Below, piece after piece: positions 31,810 through 41,615 of a stretch of 64,000 bases of DNA. Source of the stretch: Kastovskya adunca ATA6-11-RM4 (GTDB lineage Bacteria > Cyanobacteriota > Cyanobacteriia > Cyanobacteriales > Coleofasciculaceae); assembly GCA_019359445.1 (NCBI GenBank), contig JAHHHJ010000002.1, positions 248,001 to 312,000 on the forward strand, written 5' to 3'. The position numbers were made by a program, and so were the translations under genes. Each line of letters opens with the position of its first letter. Within the stretch, counting starts at the first letter, position 1. Under the pieces are notes generated by a model. The model ran no database searches and was not told the origin of the DNA. It was given only the letters and a program-made list of their open reading frames with translations.

Positions 31810-34800
31810 ATGAAAACTGAGGGATCAGAGGTTTTTGTTTTTCCGGCATCGTTTGCCCAGCAGCGGCTATGGTTTCTCGACCAGTTGTTTCCAGGCAATA
31901 CTTTCTACAATGTGTCCGCCGCCCTTCGCCTGACAGGTGTGCTCAACGCGGCGGCGCTGGAGGAGACGTTCAACGAAATTGTGCGTCGCCATGAAGCTTT
32001 GCGTACCACGTTTAGGATGCTTGAGGGGGAACCTGTCCAAGTCATCGCCCCGACTTTAACCCTACCCCTGTCAGTGGTAGATTTGCGGAGTGCCTCAGCA
32101 ATTGAACAGGAAGCTGAAACTCGACGGCTGGCTATCGAGGAGCGATCGCGTCCTTTCGATTTGTCTCAGGAACCGTTACTACGAGTGATGCTGCTACAGC
32201 TAGCCGCTTCAGAACAGGTAATCTTGCTGAATCTGCACCACATTGTCTGCGATGGTTGGTCTATTGGCGTACTCATTCAGGAACTAGGAGCGCTGTACAC
32301 CGCCTTTGCCAATAATAAGCGATCGCCTTTAGCGGAACTACCTATCCAATATGCCGACTTTGCCCACTGGCAACGCCAATGGCTACAGGGTGAGGTTTTA
32401 GAGGATCACTTAGGGTACTGGAAGCAGCAACTAGAAAATCTCCCCCGGCTGGATTTACCCACTGACCGACCTCACCCAGCGACTCCCACCTACCGAGGGA
32501 CGACGCAATTTCTAGAGTTGCCGAAAAGCCTAAGCCAGCGACTAGAAGCACTCTCGCAGCGCCAAGGGGTGACTCTGTTCATGACCCTCCTAGCGGCATT
32601 CCAAACATTACTCTACCGCTACACACAGCAGACAGATATTGTCGTGGGTTTACCCATTGCCAATCGCAACCGCCGGGAAATAGAGGGGTTAATTGGCTTT
32701 TTTGTCAATAGCCTGGTGCTGCGTACCAACTTATCAGGCAATCCCCCATTTCTGGAACTGCTGGGCAGAGTCCGGGAGGTAGCGCTAGAAGCTTATGCCC
32801 ATCAGGACTTACCCTTTGAGAAGCTGGTAGAGGAACTGCATCCAGAACGCACTCTCAGCCACCACCCCTTATTCCAGGTGGCGTTCAGCCTCCAAAACAC
32901 GCCAATTGAGGCACTAAAATTGCCTGGGCTTACCCTGTCGCAGATGGACGTTGACAACCCTAGTGCCAAGCTTGATCTAGAGTTCCACTTGTGGGAATCG
33001 CCGGAAGGTCTTAGAGGACAGGTAGTATACAGCAGCGATTTATTTGATGAGGCTACCATTACCCGGATGCTGGGACATTACAACACCCTGCTGCAAGGTA
33101 TTGTCACTAGTCCAGAGCAGTGCATCGGTGAATTGCCGCTGTTAACAGTAAGGGAACAGCATCAACTACTAGTGGAGTGGAATCACACCCGCCGAGATTA
33201 CCCCCAGGAGCAGTGCTTTCATCAGTTGTTTGCAGCCCAGGTAGAGCAGACACCTGAGGCGATCGCTTTAGTCTTTGAAGACAAACAACTCACCTATTCC
33301 CAACTGAATATCCGAGCCAACCAACTCGCTCATTACTTGCAAAAACTTGGGGTAGTTCCCGAAGTTCTCGTCGGTATCTGCCTAGATCGTTCTGTGGAAA
33401 TGATTGTAGGACTGTTGGGCATCCTCAAAGCGGGTGGAGGATATTTGCCCTTAGATCCTACCTATCCCCAAGAACGCCTTAACTTTATGTTGGAGGACGC
33501 TCAAGTATCCATCTTGCTAACTGATTCCCTGAATGCTGCACTTTTTCAAGGTTGGGGAGATCTCCAACAGGGAGGGACTATAGTTTGCTTGGACAAAGAC
33601 GCGGAGATGATCGGTTCTACTCTTCGAGAACCCTTTTTGCGGGGCATAACTGCGATCGCTCAACCCAATCAGCAGAACCCCACCAGCCGCGTCACCGCCG
33701 ATAACCTAGCCTATGTCATCTACACCTCTGGCTCCACAGGAAAACCGAAAGGCGTTCAGATTCAGCATCGAGGGTTGTGCAACTTAGCAAAAGCCCAAAT
33801 TGAAATCTTCAACCTCAGCCCTGGTAAGCGCGTTCTGCAATTCGCCTCCTTAAGTTTTGATGCCTCAATCTTCGAGATCGTCATGGCACTTTTGACAGGA
33901 GCAACACTCTATTTAGCCAAAAAAGCATCCCTTCTGCCCGGACAATCCCTGATCGAGCTGTTGCGGGACAAGGCAATTACCCATGTGACGCTCCCGCCTG
34001 CTGTACTCACAGTTTTACCAACAGCCGAACTTCCTGCACTACAGACCATTATCGCCGCCGGAGAATCCTGTTCCCCAGACATAGTAAGGCGTTGGGCAGC
34101 TAATCGTCAGTTTTTCAACGCCTACGGGCCAACTGAAGCAACTATCTGGTCAATGGTTGCAGAAATCCCAGAGAACAGCACTAAGCCAGTCATTGGTCAC
34201 CCTATTGCTAACACGCAAGTCTATATATTAGATGCCCAGCTACAGCCTGTACCGATTGGAATTAGGGGCGAATTGTACATTGGCGGCGATGGACTAGCGC
34301 GAGGTTATCTCAACCGCCCGGAGTTAACGGCTGAACGCTTTATTCCTAATCCTTTGAGAAAGGCAGAAGTCAAAGGTCAACCGGATGAAGCAGAAAATTT
34401 ACTTCAGACTTCCTGGAATACGCCCCCCTGGGAGCTAAGACTTGATTCTGCAAACCGTCTTTATAAGACGGGTGACTTGGCTCGTTATCGACCAGATGGC
34501 AATATCGAGTTTTTAGGTCGCATGGACGATCAAGTCAAGATTCGCGGCTTCCGCATTGAGTTGGGAGAGATTGAAGCAGTGCTGAGTCAGCATTTGGCAG
34601 TGCGGGAGACGGCGATCGTTGCTAGAGAAGACGTACCTGGTACTCAGCGCTTAGTGGCTTATGTGGTTCCCTCCCAGGAGACATCATTAATGCTAGGAAC
34701 GCCAGGATTTGCCCCTGCACTGCGACAATTTTTAAAAGAGAAGCTCCCTGAGTACATGGTGCCCTCAGCTTTTGTGGTATTGGAGTCGCTACCGCTAACC

Positions 34801-36054
34801 CCTAATGGCAAAGTAGACCGTCGTGCTTTACCTGCACCTGACTGGCTTCAGCAACCGAGGGAAAAAGTTTTTATTGCTCCTCGGACTCCCACACAGTTAA
34901 CATTGGCAAAAATTTGGGCGGAAGTCCTTCACCTAGAGCGGGTGGGGATTGATGACAACTTCTTCGACTTGGGAGGAGATTCACTGCTGGCTGTACGCTT
35001 GGTGGAGCAAATACACCAGCAGTTTCAGCAGGAGTTGCCACTGTCTACGCTGTTCTTGAATCCCACGGTTGCAGCCTTAGCTAGCACTCTCAGCTCAGAA
35101 ACCGATCTGCCTTGGTCGCCATTAGTTCCTATTCAGCCTGCTGGTTCAAATCTACCTTTTTTCTGCGTCCATCCCATCTTTGGGGTTGTCTTTCCCTATT
35201 ATGAATTGGCGGCTCATTTGGGGGCAGACCAACCTTTTTACGGGTTGCAACCCCTCGGCATTGATGGAAAACACCCTCCCTTAAACCGTGTCGAGGATAT
35301 GGCGGCTTACTACATTAAGGCATTGCGGGCAGTGCAGCCGGAGGGGCCCTACTCTCTTGGGGGGTGGTCTTTTGGGGGTTTGGTTGCTTTTGAGATGGCG
35401 CAACAATTGCAAAGGCAAGGGCAGCAAGTGGCTCTACTAGCTGTGCTTGATACTCTGGCACCCGTCTCTGGGAATAAACCTTCTTTGTGGGCGGGTTGCA
35501 AGTTTTTGATCACTACAGTGGGGCAGTCTATATGGCCTTTTGTCCTAGATTATTTTTATCTATTGACTACTCCTAATCAGCCTCAAAGCGATGCGGCTCA
35601 AGGGGATCGGTTTGGCTGGCGCAATGCCTTTGGTTTTCCCCTATTCCGGCGCGTTTTTCAACGGATGGGAATTAATCGCTCATGGCAGTCCCTCTGGGGA
35701 CGGGCGGCTTTATCTAGCCTCATTCCTCAATCACAAAAACGGCAGATATTACGCGAACGTTCCATTCGCCCGCTGTTTCCTGTTTTTCAGGCTAATAGCC
35801 AAGCAACTCTCAGCTATGTGCCGCAAATTTATCAGGGCAAAATTACTCTCCTGAGGGCAACCACTCAGGTGAGCGGGACTGATGGCGACCCAACTCTGGG
35901 ATGGAGTCAGCTAACGATGAAGGAGGTAGACGTTCATCTGGTTGCTGGTAATCACCTGACTATTTTGAAGAAACCCCATGTTCAGGTGCTTGGCGAACAG
36001 TTGAGGCGATGTCTGGAGAAGGGAACTAATACTAGGGCAAACACATCTTATTGA
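31810..36054 (+). CDS. Single-module non-ribosomal peptide synthetase (C-A-PCP-TE)
   Basis: 1414 aa from ATG 31810 (GGGGGAAAAAG upstream); in-frame ATG 31783 is possible. Order: condensation domain (about 1-450) with LHHIVCDGWS; adenylation domain (about 475-1010) with YTSGSTGKPKG, NAYGPTEAT, YKTGDLARY and LTPNGKVDRRAL; peptidyl carrier protein with LGGDSLLAVRL, whose Ser takes phosphopantetheine; thioesterase (about 1115-1405) with GGWSFGGLVAF and a late GNHL His. My reading of the Stachelhaus pocket is D-A-F-T-I-A-A-I-W-K, closest to Phe-type pockets, so an aromatic residue is the best guess. No other NRPS, PKS or tailoring gene is adjacent. The product is probably a small acylated or dimeric amino-acid derivative; unproven. 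Confidence 0.93.
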   Translation: MKTEGSEVFVFPASFAQQRLWFLDQLFPGNTFYNVSAALRLTGVLNAAALEETFNEIVRRHEALRTTFRMLEGEPVQVIAPTLTLPLSVVDLRSASAIEQEAETRRLAIEERSRPFDLSQEPLLRVMLLQLAASEQVILLNLHHIVCDGWSIGVLIQELGALYTAFANNKRSPLAELPIQYADFAHWQRQWLQGEVLEDHLGYWKQQLENLPRLDLPTDRPHPATPTYRGTTQFLELPKSLSQRLEALSQRQGVTLFMTLLAAFQTLLYRYTQQTDIVVGLPIANRNRREIEGLIGFFVNSLVLRTNLSGNPPFLELLGRVREVALEAYAHQDLPFEKLVEELHPERTLSHHPLFQVAFSLQNTPIEALKLPGLTLSQMDVDNPSAKLDLEFHLWESPEGLRGQVVYSSDLFDEATITRMLGHYNTLLQGIVTSPEQCIGELPLLTVREQHQLLVEWNHTRRDYPQEQCFHQLFAAQVEQTPEAIALVFEDKQLTYSQLNIRANQLAHYLQKLGVVPEVLVGICLDRSVEMIVGLLGILKAGGGYLPLDPTYPQERLNFMLEDAQVSILLTDSLNAALFQGWGDLQQGGTIVCLDKDAEMIGSTLREPFLRGITAIAQPNQQNPTSRVTADNLAYVIYTSGSTGKPKGVQIQHRGLCNLAKAQIEIFNLSPGKRVLQFASLSFDASIFEIVMALLTGATLYLAKKASLLPGQSLIELLRDKAITHVTLPPAVLTVLPTAELPALQTIIAAGESCSPDIVRRWAANRQFFNAYGPTEATIWSMVAEIPENSTKPVIGHPIANTQVYILDAQLQPVPIGIRGELYIGGDGLARGYLNRPELTAERFIPNPLRKAEVKGQPDEAENLLQTSWNTPPWELRLDSANRLYKTGDLARYRPDGNIEFLGRMDDQVKIRGFRIELGEIEAVLSQHLAVRETAIVAREDVPGTQRLVAYVVPSQETSLMLGTPGFAPALRQFLKEKLPEYMVPSAFVVLESLPLTPNGKVDRRALPAPDWLQQPREKVFIAPRTPTQLTLAKIWAEVLHLERVGIDDNFFDLGGDSLLAVRLVEQIHQQFQQELPLSTLFLNPTVAALASTLSSETDLPWSPLVPIQPAGSNLPFFCVHPIFGVVFPYYELAAHLGADQPFYGLQPLGIDGKHPPLNRVEDMAAYYIKALRAVQPEGPYSLGGWSFGGLVAFEMAQQLQRQGQQVALLAVLDTLAPVSGNKPSLWAGCKFLITTVGQSIWPFVLDYFYLLTTPNQPQSDAAQGDRFGWRNAFGFPLFRRVFQRMGINRSWQSLWGRAALSSLIPQSQKRQILRERSIRPLFPVFQANSQATLSYVPQIYQGKITLLRATTQVSGTDGDPTLGWSQLTMKEVDVHLVAGNHLTILKKPHVQVLGEQLRRCLEKGTNTRANTSY

Positions 36055-36323
36055 GCCAAAACCTTAGCGAGATAGGCATTGTTCCAACTTGCCTTCGACG
36101 TGCGACCAATATGTGTAAGTTTAGAGATATTCTCTAAATAATAACCTGGAAGCGAGTCAACGTTTGCCGCACTTTCACTGTTAGAGGTAGCAAGAACGAT
36201 ACGCTTAGGTTGCAAGAAAGATTTATGGTTTCAGTTTTGTGGATAAAGAGAGACTGTCAACGATGTTTTACAAGCTTTGCAGATATAGTGAAATTTTAGG
36301 TATGTGTTTATTTCTTTAGTTTA

Positions 36324-37316
36324 TTAAACAAGTATTCTTGAAAAATATGGTGATTGACGATAAAACAAAATATAAGTTTCCAACATTTCAAGCGATATAT
36401 TTTCCTTGGAATTAAATAAAAAACCTAACTCATCTTGAATTTCCTTTGCTTTAGAGTTTGGCAAACGCGAATCAATGTGCAATCGTTCCTTAATTGTTAA
36501 ATCCGGTACGTTGATTCGTCGCGGCTCTTTCCAATCTATATTACTAAGTTCCCATTTATCTATATTTGTTTGATTAAGAAATTCTTGATTTTTAGCGCTC
36601 TCAAGTAGGATGCCTGTCACTGTAAGCATTTGTTGTCCATCTGCATATGAAAAAGCACTTAGAGGTTGAAAATAAATATCAGATTTTCCTACCATTGCTA
36701 AGTTAGCCGCATACTTTAGAACAAGACAAAGTGCCTCTGGAAACCTCTTTTCTGTCATCATGTTTGCTGTTACATCAGCCAAAGGAAAAATATCTCCTAA
36801 CATTGTGTTCAATTTATTGATTCTCGAAGCTTGCAGCTCAAAGGAATTCATTCCTTTATGAGATGCAACATAAGAGGCTGGATGAGAATTGACAGTTATT
36901 TTAATAATATCGAGTGGCTCTAGCTTGTTAATAGTAGCCTGGAATTCCTCAATCTGCTTTCGTAGGTCAGATGGTCTAACGTAATCTAGCCAAATGATAG
37001 TTGGATCTGTTCTTTGAAATTCGTTTATAAAGTCGTCGCTAGATTGCTGAATACAATCAATACAGTTGTGAGGCTGGTTAAATTTCTGCCTATTGTAGAC
37101 TTCTGTATCTTCTTCTATAGAGATCATATTGCCTATTCCAAATCGAGAATGAATATATTTGAAGTCCTCCAAAGAATGCCCACCAAAGCCTATATATTTG
37201 TAATGAAAAACATCACAATCTGAATACTTATCTATTTTTGATAGTAACTCCAAAAATGCATACCTATCAATTGCTTTGTTAGGTCGTAAATGATAAGGAA
37301 TTGATGCCCCACTCAT
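36324..37316 (-). CDS. Rossmann-fold, methyltransferase-like protein paired with a GHKL ATPase
   Basis: 330 aa. Residues about 35-115 look like a class I methyltransferase core: YKYIGFGGHSLEDF (glycine loop, 40-52), MISIEED (acidic end of strand 2, 64-70) and TIIWLDYV (106-113), followed by IKITVNSHP. The SAM-binding assignment rests on this pattern alone. The C-terminal 120 residues are unlike known domains. Its ATG overlaps the stop of the upstream GHKL gene by 4 bp (ATGA), so the two are translated together. The family is not one I can name with certainty. The pair is a candidate defence or DNA/RNA-modification module; that is inference from the tight pairing. Confidence 0.6.
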   Translation of the reverse strand: MSGASIPYHLRPNKAIDRYAFLELLSKIDKYSDCDVFHYKYIGFGGHSLEDFKYIHSRFGIGNMISIEEDTEVYNRQKFNQPHNCIDCIQQSSDDFINEFQRTDPTIIWLDYVRPSDLRKQIEEFQATINKLEPLDIIKITVNSHPASYVASHKGMNSFELQASRINKLNTMLGDIFPLADVTANMMTEKRFPEALCLVLKYAANLAMVGKSDIYFQPLSAFSYADGQQMLTVTGILLESAKNQEFLNQTNIDKWELSNIDWKEPRRINVPDLTIKERLHIDSRLPNSKAKEIQDELGFLFNSKENISLEMLETYILFYRQSPYFSRILV

Positions 37317-38746
37317 TGTCTAGCCTCTCTCAAGATTTTTTCAAAGCATTCATTACCAACCTCTGAAGGTTCACGCTCAGAGTCTTCAAATAAGTACTCA
37401 GCAACTATTGCGATCTCTTTTTCATGTCTGGAAAATTTTATACTTTTTGTATTGGATTTACTATTTTGGATTTGTGGCATAGGTAGAGAAGGAACATACT
37501 TTCTTTCATGACTTCTATGTCTAACTTTTATCCACTCTTGACTTGGAATCTCTTGAAAAAGTTTATTGGGGTCAACAAGCTGGGCTTTCTCTACTCTTGC
37601 CTTTTCTTCAACAATATTTGTTTTCCACTTGTTAGTATACGACGTAAATAATTTAAGCCCTTCTCGCATAAAGTCCTTGACATACAAATAGATATCAGAG
37701 GATGAATCTATACCTCTTTTAGTAGTCGTAATTGGCAATTTTCTCGCCTCTTTACTGCGAAAGTATACAACCCCTGAAATTGCAATAAATTGAGGATGAT
37801 AACTAGGAACTTTCTCCTCTCCCCAGCCAGTCAAACGAGTTTTATCGCAATAGAGTACGACACGATCATTGCAGACAATAGTCCAACCTGCTGCTTCACT
37901 ACTTCTCCTATTACCTACCATCTCATCATTCACTTCCTCTTCACTAGCCGTAGCTCTATAAAAACCAATTGCCAGTTTAATTTCAACTCCATCTTTATCT
38001 AATTCATAAAGGTAGGGAGCAATAGTACTTGATTTGTCCATCTGCTCAACACCATCCCAGAGAAGATCTAAAGGCTTGGGAGTAACTTTTACTTCATTGA
38101 TCCAGACTGTGAAACCTTTGTGAAGGATATAACTGTAATGATGAGAAATTTTATGTACGAGAGAATTACTTAGCGTAGATTGCTGTGAAGAAAATGCCTT
38201 AATAATACTAGGATGTAAATCAGATATTTTGATTAACGTCCCATTGTGATTTAAAGTAGATTCAATTAGTTTAAATGGCAAGTTCCAATCCTTATCATTA
38301 GTTAACCATTCAGGATGAATAGTAACTTTAAAAGAATCAGTGTTTGTTTGCGATGTTACTTCGCTTGAGCCTCCCATTTTGAAGATTGCTCTTTTCATTC
38401 CAATGCCATAAGTCCCGATCGTATAAACGTCATTATCGACATTATTATTAGGTCTTCCCATCCTAAAAGCATAGCTTCTAGCCACCTCTAGTGGTATACC
38501 ACCGCAATTATCCTCAATTATGAAACTTTCGTTTGAGAAGGTTAGTTTTGCCCAAAAATTTTTATACGGCTTCTCGGAAGGATGATTATCTTTAATAGTT
38601 CGTTGTATTCCATCAATACAATTATCTAAAAGATCAAGAATTGCATCTTCAAGTTCAATGTCGCGAGTAAGCATCTCTACAAAAAAGCTTTTTGTAGGTG
38701 ATGCGTTTAGTTCATCTGGTCGCTTTCGCTCGTTAGGTAACGTCAT
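37313..38746 (-). CDS. GHKL (HSP90/MutL-like) ATPase protein, first gene of a two-gene module
   Basis: 477 aa. A full Bergerat ATP fold occupies about residues 15-190: N-box DAILDLLDNCIDGI (Asn42), G1 IIEDNCGGIP (Asp79, Gly82-83), G2 IGTYGIGMKRA (110-120), and NGTLIKISD as G3. The C-terminal part is a Lys/Glu-rich linker and helices without a recognised effector domain. GHKL ATPases close as dimers on ATP; bacterial stand-alone ones are common in defence loci. Overlaps the methyltransferase-like gene by 4 bp. Base composition (A/T-rich codons) is lower in GC than the flanking ndhD and NRPS genes, a hint of transfer. Confidence 0.8.
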   Translation of the reverse strand: MTLPNERKRPDELNASPTKSFFVEMLTRDIELEDAILDLLDNCIDGIQRTIKDNHPSEKPYKNFWAKLTFSNESFIIEDNCGGIPLEVARSYAFRMGRPNNNVDNDVYTIGTYGIGMKRAIFKMGGSSEVTSQTNTDSFKVTIHPEWLTNDKDWNLPFKLIESTLNHNGTLIKISDLHPSIIKAFSSQQSTLSNSLVHKISHHYSYILHKGFTVWINEVKVTPKPLDLLWDGVEQMDKSSTIAPYLYELDKDGVEIKLAIGFYRATASEEEVNDEMVGNRRSSEAAGWTIVCNDRVVLYCDKTRLTGWGEEKVPSYHPQFIAISGVVYFRSKEARKLPITTTKRGIDSSSDIYLYVKDFMREGLKLFTSYTNKWKTNIVEEKARVEKAQLVDPNKLFQEIPSQEWIKVRHRSHERKYVPSLPMPQIQNSKSNTKSIKFSRHEKEIAIVAEYLFEDSEREPSEVGNECFEKILREARQ

Positions 38747-39268
38747 GTCTAATCCTTCACTGATTTTTATTCAGTAATTGAAAAACTACCTCAATTCCAC
38801 TAGAGACGAGATCAGCTCTTCCAATCGAACTCAGAGGGTTTACTTACGATTGTGATTAAACCGGACTTGGTTGGATGCTTGAACTGGCGATGACTGCCCC
38901 TAGTTCTTGCCAGATTATCAGCCATCCTGTTCTATTAGCTTAATCACGTCCCTAACTTTCATGCTGAGCCTCTAGCACCATTGCACCCTTTTATCCTGCC
39001 AAAATGTGATCGCGTCCCTAACGTACTTGACAAAAGCAGCAATTTGTGAGATTAGGATGGAGTGCAGGCGATCGCATCTTCCAAGTTAGACTCCACGAGA
39101 AAAGAGCGATCGCCTTGAATCTGCTGCCGCCGTTTACCATACGCTTAAGGTTCTTAACCTATACCTATAGATCCGTTTATAGTGATCTACAAGAAATATT
39201 TATGAATAAATGTTTACAAAGTTTAATAAGATAATCACATAGACAAATAAGTATTTTTTCCTAATGCC
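38747..39268. other. Intergenic region upstream of ndhD
   Basis: About 520 bp. It contains several HIP1 sites and twice the words gatcgcgtccctaac/atcacgtccctaac (near 38943 and 39008). A small inverted repeat aggttcttaacct lies near 39148. It is AT-rich close to the ndhD start. No gene or RNA recognised. Confidence 0.45.
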
Positions 39269-40984
39269 ATGATAGCGGCTCAATTTCCCTGGCTTAGCGC
39301 GATTGTCCTGCTCCCACTCGTTGCTGCACTGCTGATCCCTTTTCTGCCGGACAAAGACGGCAAGCGCGTGCGCTGGTATGCACTCGGCGTGGGGGTCGCA
39401 GACTTTGTATTGATGTGCTACGTCTTTTGGAAGCATTACGATCCAACGAGCGCTACTTTTCAACTTGTAGAGAAATATACCTGGCTGCCTCAGTTAGGCT
39501 TGAACTGGGCAGTTTCCCTCGATGGAGTTTCAGCCCCGCTTGTGCTTCTGGCAGGATTAGTGACAACACTCTCCATGTTTGCGGCGTGGCAAGTCAATCT
39601 CAAACCCCACCTGTTCTATTTCCTGATGCTGGTGCTGTATTCCGCACAGGTAGGGGTATTCGTCGCCCAAGACGTGCTGCTGCTGTTCATTATGTGGGAA
39701 GTAGAACTAATTCCCGTCTACCTACTCGTTTCGATTTGGGGTGGACAGAAGCGTCAGTACGCCGCGATGAAGTTCTTACTATATACCGCCGCCGCTTCTA
39801 TTTTTATTTTGGTCGCTGGTCTGGGAATGGCATTCTACGGCGACAATCTGACCTTCGATATGGTCGAACTCGGCTTAAAGGATTACCCCCTTACTTTAGA
39901 ACTGCTGCTTTATGCAGGATTGCTAATTGCCTTTGGTGTCAAACTAGCGGTTTTCCCCTTGCACACCTGGCTACCGGATGCACACGGCGAGGCATCTTCT
40001 CCCGTATCGATGGTATTGGCAGGTGTACTGCTGAAGATGGGCGGATACGGGTTGATTCGCCTCAATTTAGGACTTCTTTCTGATGCACACGTTTACTTTG
40101 CACCTGTATTAGCGATTCTAGGCGTTGTCAATATTATCTACGGTGCGTTTAACTCTTTTGCCCAGACGAATATGAAGCGTCGCCTCGCCTATTCCTCGGT
40201 TTCTCACATGGGATTTGTCCTATTGGGGATTGCGTCCTTTACCGACTTGGGAGTCAACGGCGCAATGCTGCAAATGATTTCTCACGGTTTGATTGCCTCA
40301 TTACTATTCTTTTTAGCTGGAGTGACTTACGACCGCACTCACACGATGTCCATGAAAGAAATGGGCGGAATTGCTCAGGCAATGCCGACTGTGTTTGCCC
40401 TGTTTACAATGGGTGTGATGGCATCGTTGGCGCTGCCGGGAATGAGTGGCTTTGCTAGCGAACTGTCGGTTTTCATCGGTGTAACGACAAGCGATATCTA
40501 CAGCTCAACTTTCCGCACCGTGACCGTCTTTCTAGCCGCCGTGGGTGTCATTCTGACCCCGATTTATCTACTTTCGATGCTGCGACAGGTATTTTACAAT
40601 TCTGGTGAAGTCCCTACCTGCGACATTGCACCTACCTGCGATATTACGGATACAGATTTGCAGAATCAGGGAAATCAGGAGCCGGTTTGCTTTGGTACAA
40701 ACTGTAGCTTGCCGATAGATGCAGCATTTGTCGATGCCAGACCTCGTGAAGTGTTTATTGCCGCTTGCTTTCTGGTGTTGATTATCGGTCTTGGCGTATA
40801 CCCGAATATGGGTATGCAAATGTACGATGCAAAAACTGTTGCAGTCAATGCTCAGGTTCGCCAATCTTATACCCAAATCGCAGCCATGAATCCCCAGATT
40901 TATGCGGGAGGATTCTCAGTTCCTAAGGTTGCTGAGTCGGAAGTAACGCCCGTTTTGGGAATGGTAGAGCCTTATTCCAGGTAA
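39269..40984 (+). CDS. ndhD: NAD(P)H-quinone oxidoreductase (NDH-1) subunit 4, NdhD
   Basis: 571 aa. A proton-pumping membrane subunit of the NDH-1 complex in the thylakoid, used in respiration and cyclic electron flow around photosystem I. About 14 membrane helices are visible. Conserved ion-path residues include Glu in [19 protein letters not shown], Lys in [20 protein letters not shown] and [20 protein letters not shown]. The opening [11 protein letters not shown] fits the NdhD1-type family. Unusual is a loop at about residues 445-485, before [14 protein letters not shown], longer than normal with PTCDI repeated (two copies 18 bp apart). No other ndh genes are adjacent; whether it is D1- or D2-like cannot be settled by eye. 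Confidence 0.95.
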   Translation: MIAAQFPWLSAIVLLPLVAALLIPFLPDKDGKRVRWYALGVGVADFVLMCYVFWKHYDPTSATFQLVEKYTWLPQLGLNWAVSLDGVSAPLVLLAGLVTTLSMFAAWQVNLKPHLFYFLMLVLYSAQVGVFVAQDVLLLFIMWEVELIPVYLLVSIWGGQKRQYAAMKFLLYTAAASIFILVAGLGMAFYGDNLTFDMVELGLKDYPLTLELLLYAGLLIAFGVKLAVFPLHTWLPDAHGEASSPVSMVLAGVLLKMGGYGLIRLNLGLLSDAHVYFAPVLAILGVVNIIYGAFNSFAQTNMKRRLAYSSVSHMGFVLLGIASFTDLGVNGAMLQMISHGLIASLLFFLAGVTYDRTHTMSMKEMGGIAQAMPTVFALFTMGVMASLALPGMSGFASELSVFIGVTTSDIYSSTFRTVTVFLAAVGVILTPIYLLSMLRQVFYNSGEVPTCDIAPTCDITDTDLQNQGNQEPVCFGTNCSLPIDAAFVDARPREVFIAACFLVLIIGLGVYPNMGMQMYDAKTVAVNAQVRQSYTQIAAMNPQIYAGGFSVPKVAESEVTPVLGMVEPYSR

Positions 40985-41005
40985 GCGCCGCATGAGTAAT
41001 CAATC

Positions 41006-41065
41006 CTTTGGTAGCCGGCTGTAGAGGCATTTTGCTCCTACCGAGAGGGTTATCAGCTACCAAAG
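41006..41065 (+). terminator. Probable ndhD terminator with a long loop
   Basis: CTTTGGTAGC (41006-41015) pairs perfectly with GCTACCAAAG (41056-41065), with a further smaller stem in the loop (gtagagg/ctcctac region), and TGATTTTTT follows. The loop is long for a classic terminator but the T run supports it. Confidence 0.5.
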
Positions 41066-41615
41066 TGATTTTTTGGCTGCGCTTATCGGCTCAATTGCGA
41101 TCGCCTTTACCTCTGTAGTTCGTTAAACGCTGATTCTCTCAGGGGCTTAATTGGCAGCCCAATTTTTACTTATACCTTCACTAATTTGTTATCAGTAACT
41201 ATTGTCAGTGACAAATAATTAGTTAATGTACAGCAGTTTGTCGCCGTACAGTAGTAGTAATCTCTGTGTCTAAAATCGGTGGAAGGCGATCGCATCCAAC
41301 AATTACAGCAGCAGATTCAGACATGGCAAGCGATGCGGTCAAAGTTGGGAGGGAATGAATGAGCGATCGCTTCTCCTTCTGCCGAGTTGCCCTGTCATCG
41401 GATGGAGTTGCAATTTCAGTCAATGGTAGGGTGTGAAAAGCCTCAATTGAGGTTGCTGTCGAAGTGTCCCAGGATTGGGGCGAGGTTTAAGATCCCGAAA
41501 GCTTTTTGAGTAAGGTGTTTTTCTTGATAACGGCTAAAATCAGCGGCGGCAGATAACCTTTGCCGTAACACCGATCCTCGAACCAGCCGTCCGTTGTATT
41601 GTGTTGTTAGGTAGC
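41066..41615. other. Intergenic region between ndhD and the HEPN-like gene
   Basis: About 550 bp. It contains three HIP1 sites and no convincing frame: no ribosome site and no family resemblance in any frame. No structured repeat seen. Confidence 0.5.

Noticed and set aside
39415-40083. Long alternative-frame reading frame inside ndhD (222 codons)
   Set aside because: Same region is the well-supported NdhD protein; the other frame encodes Arg/Ser-rich sequence without family resemblance.
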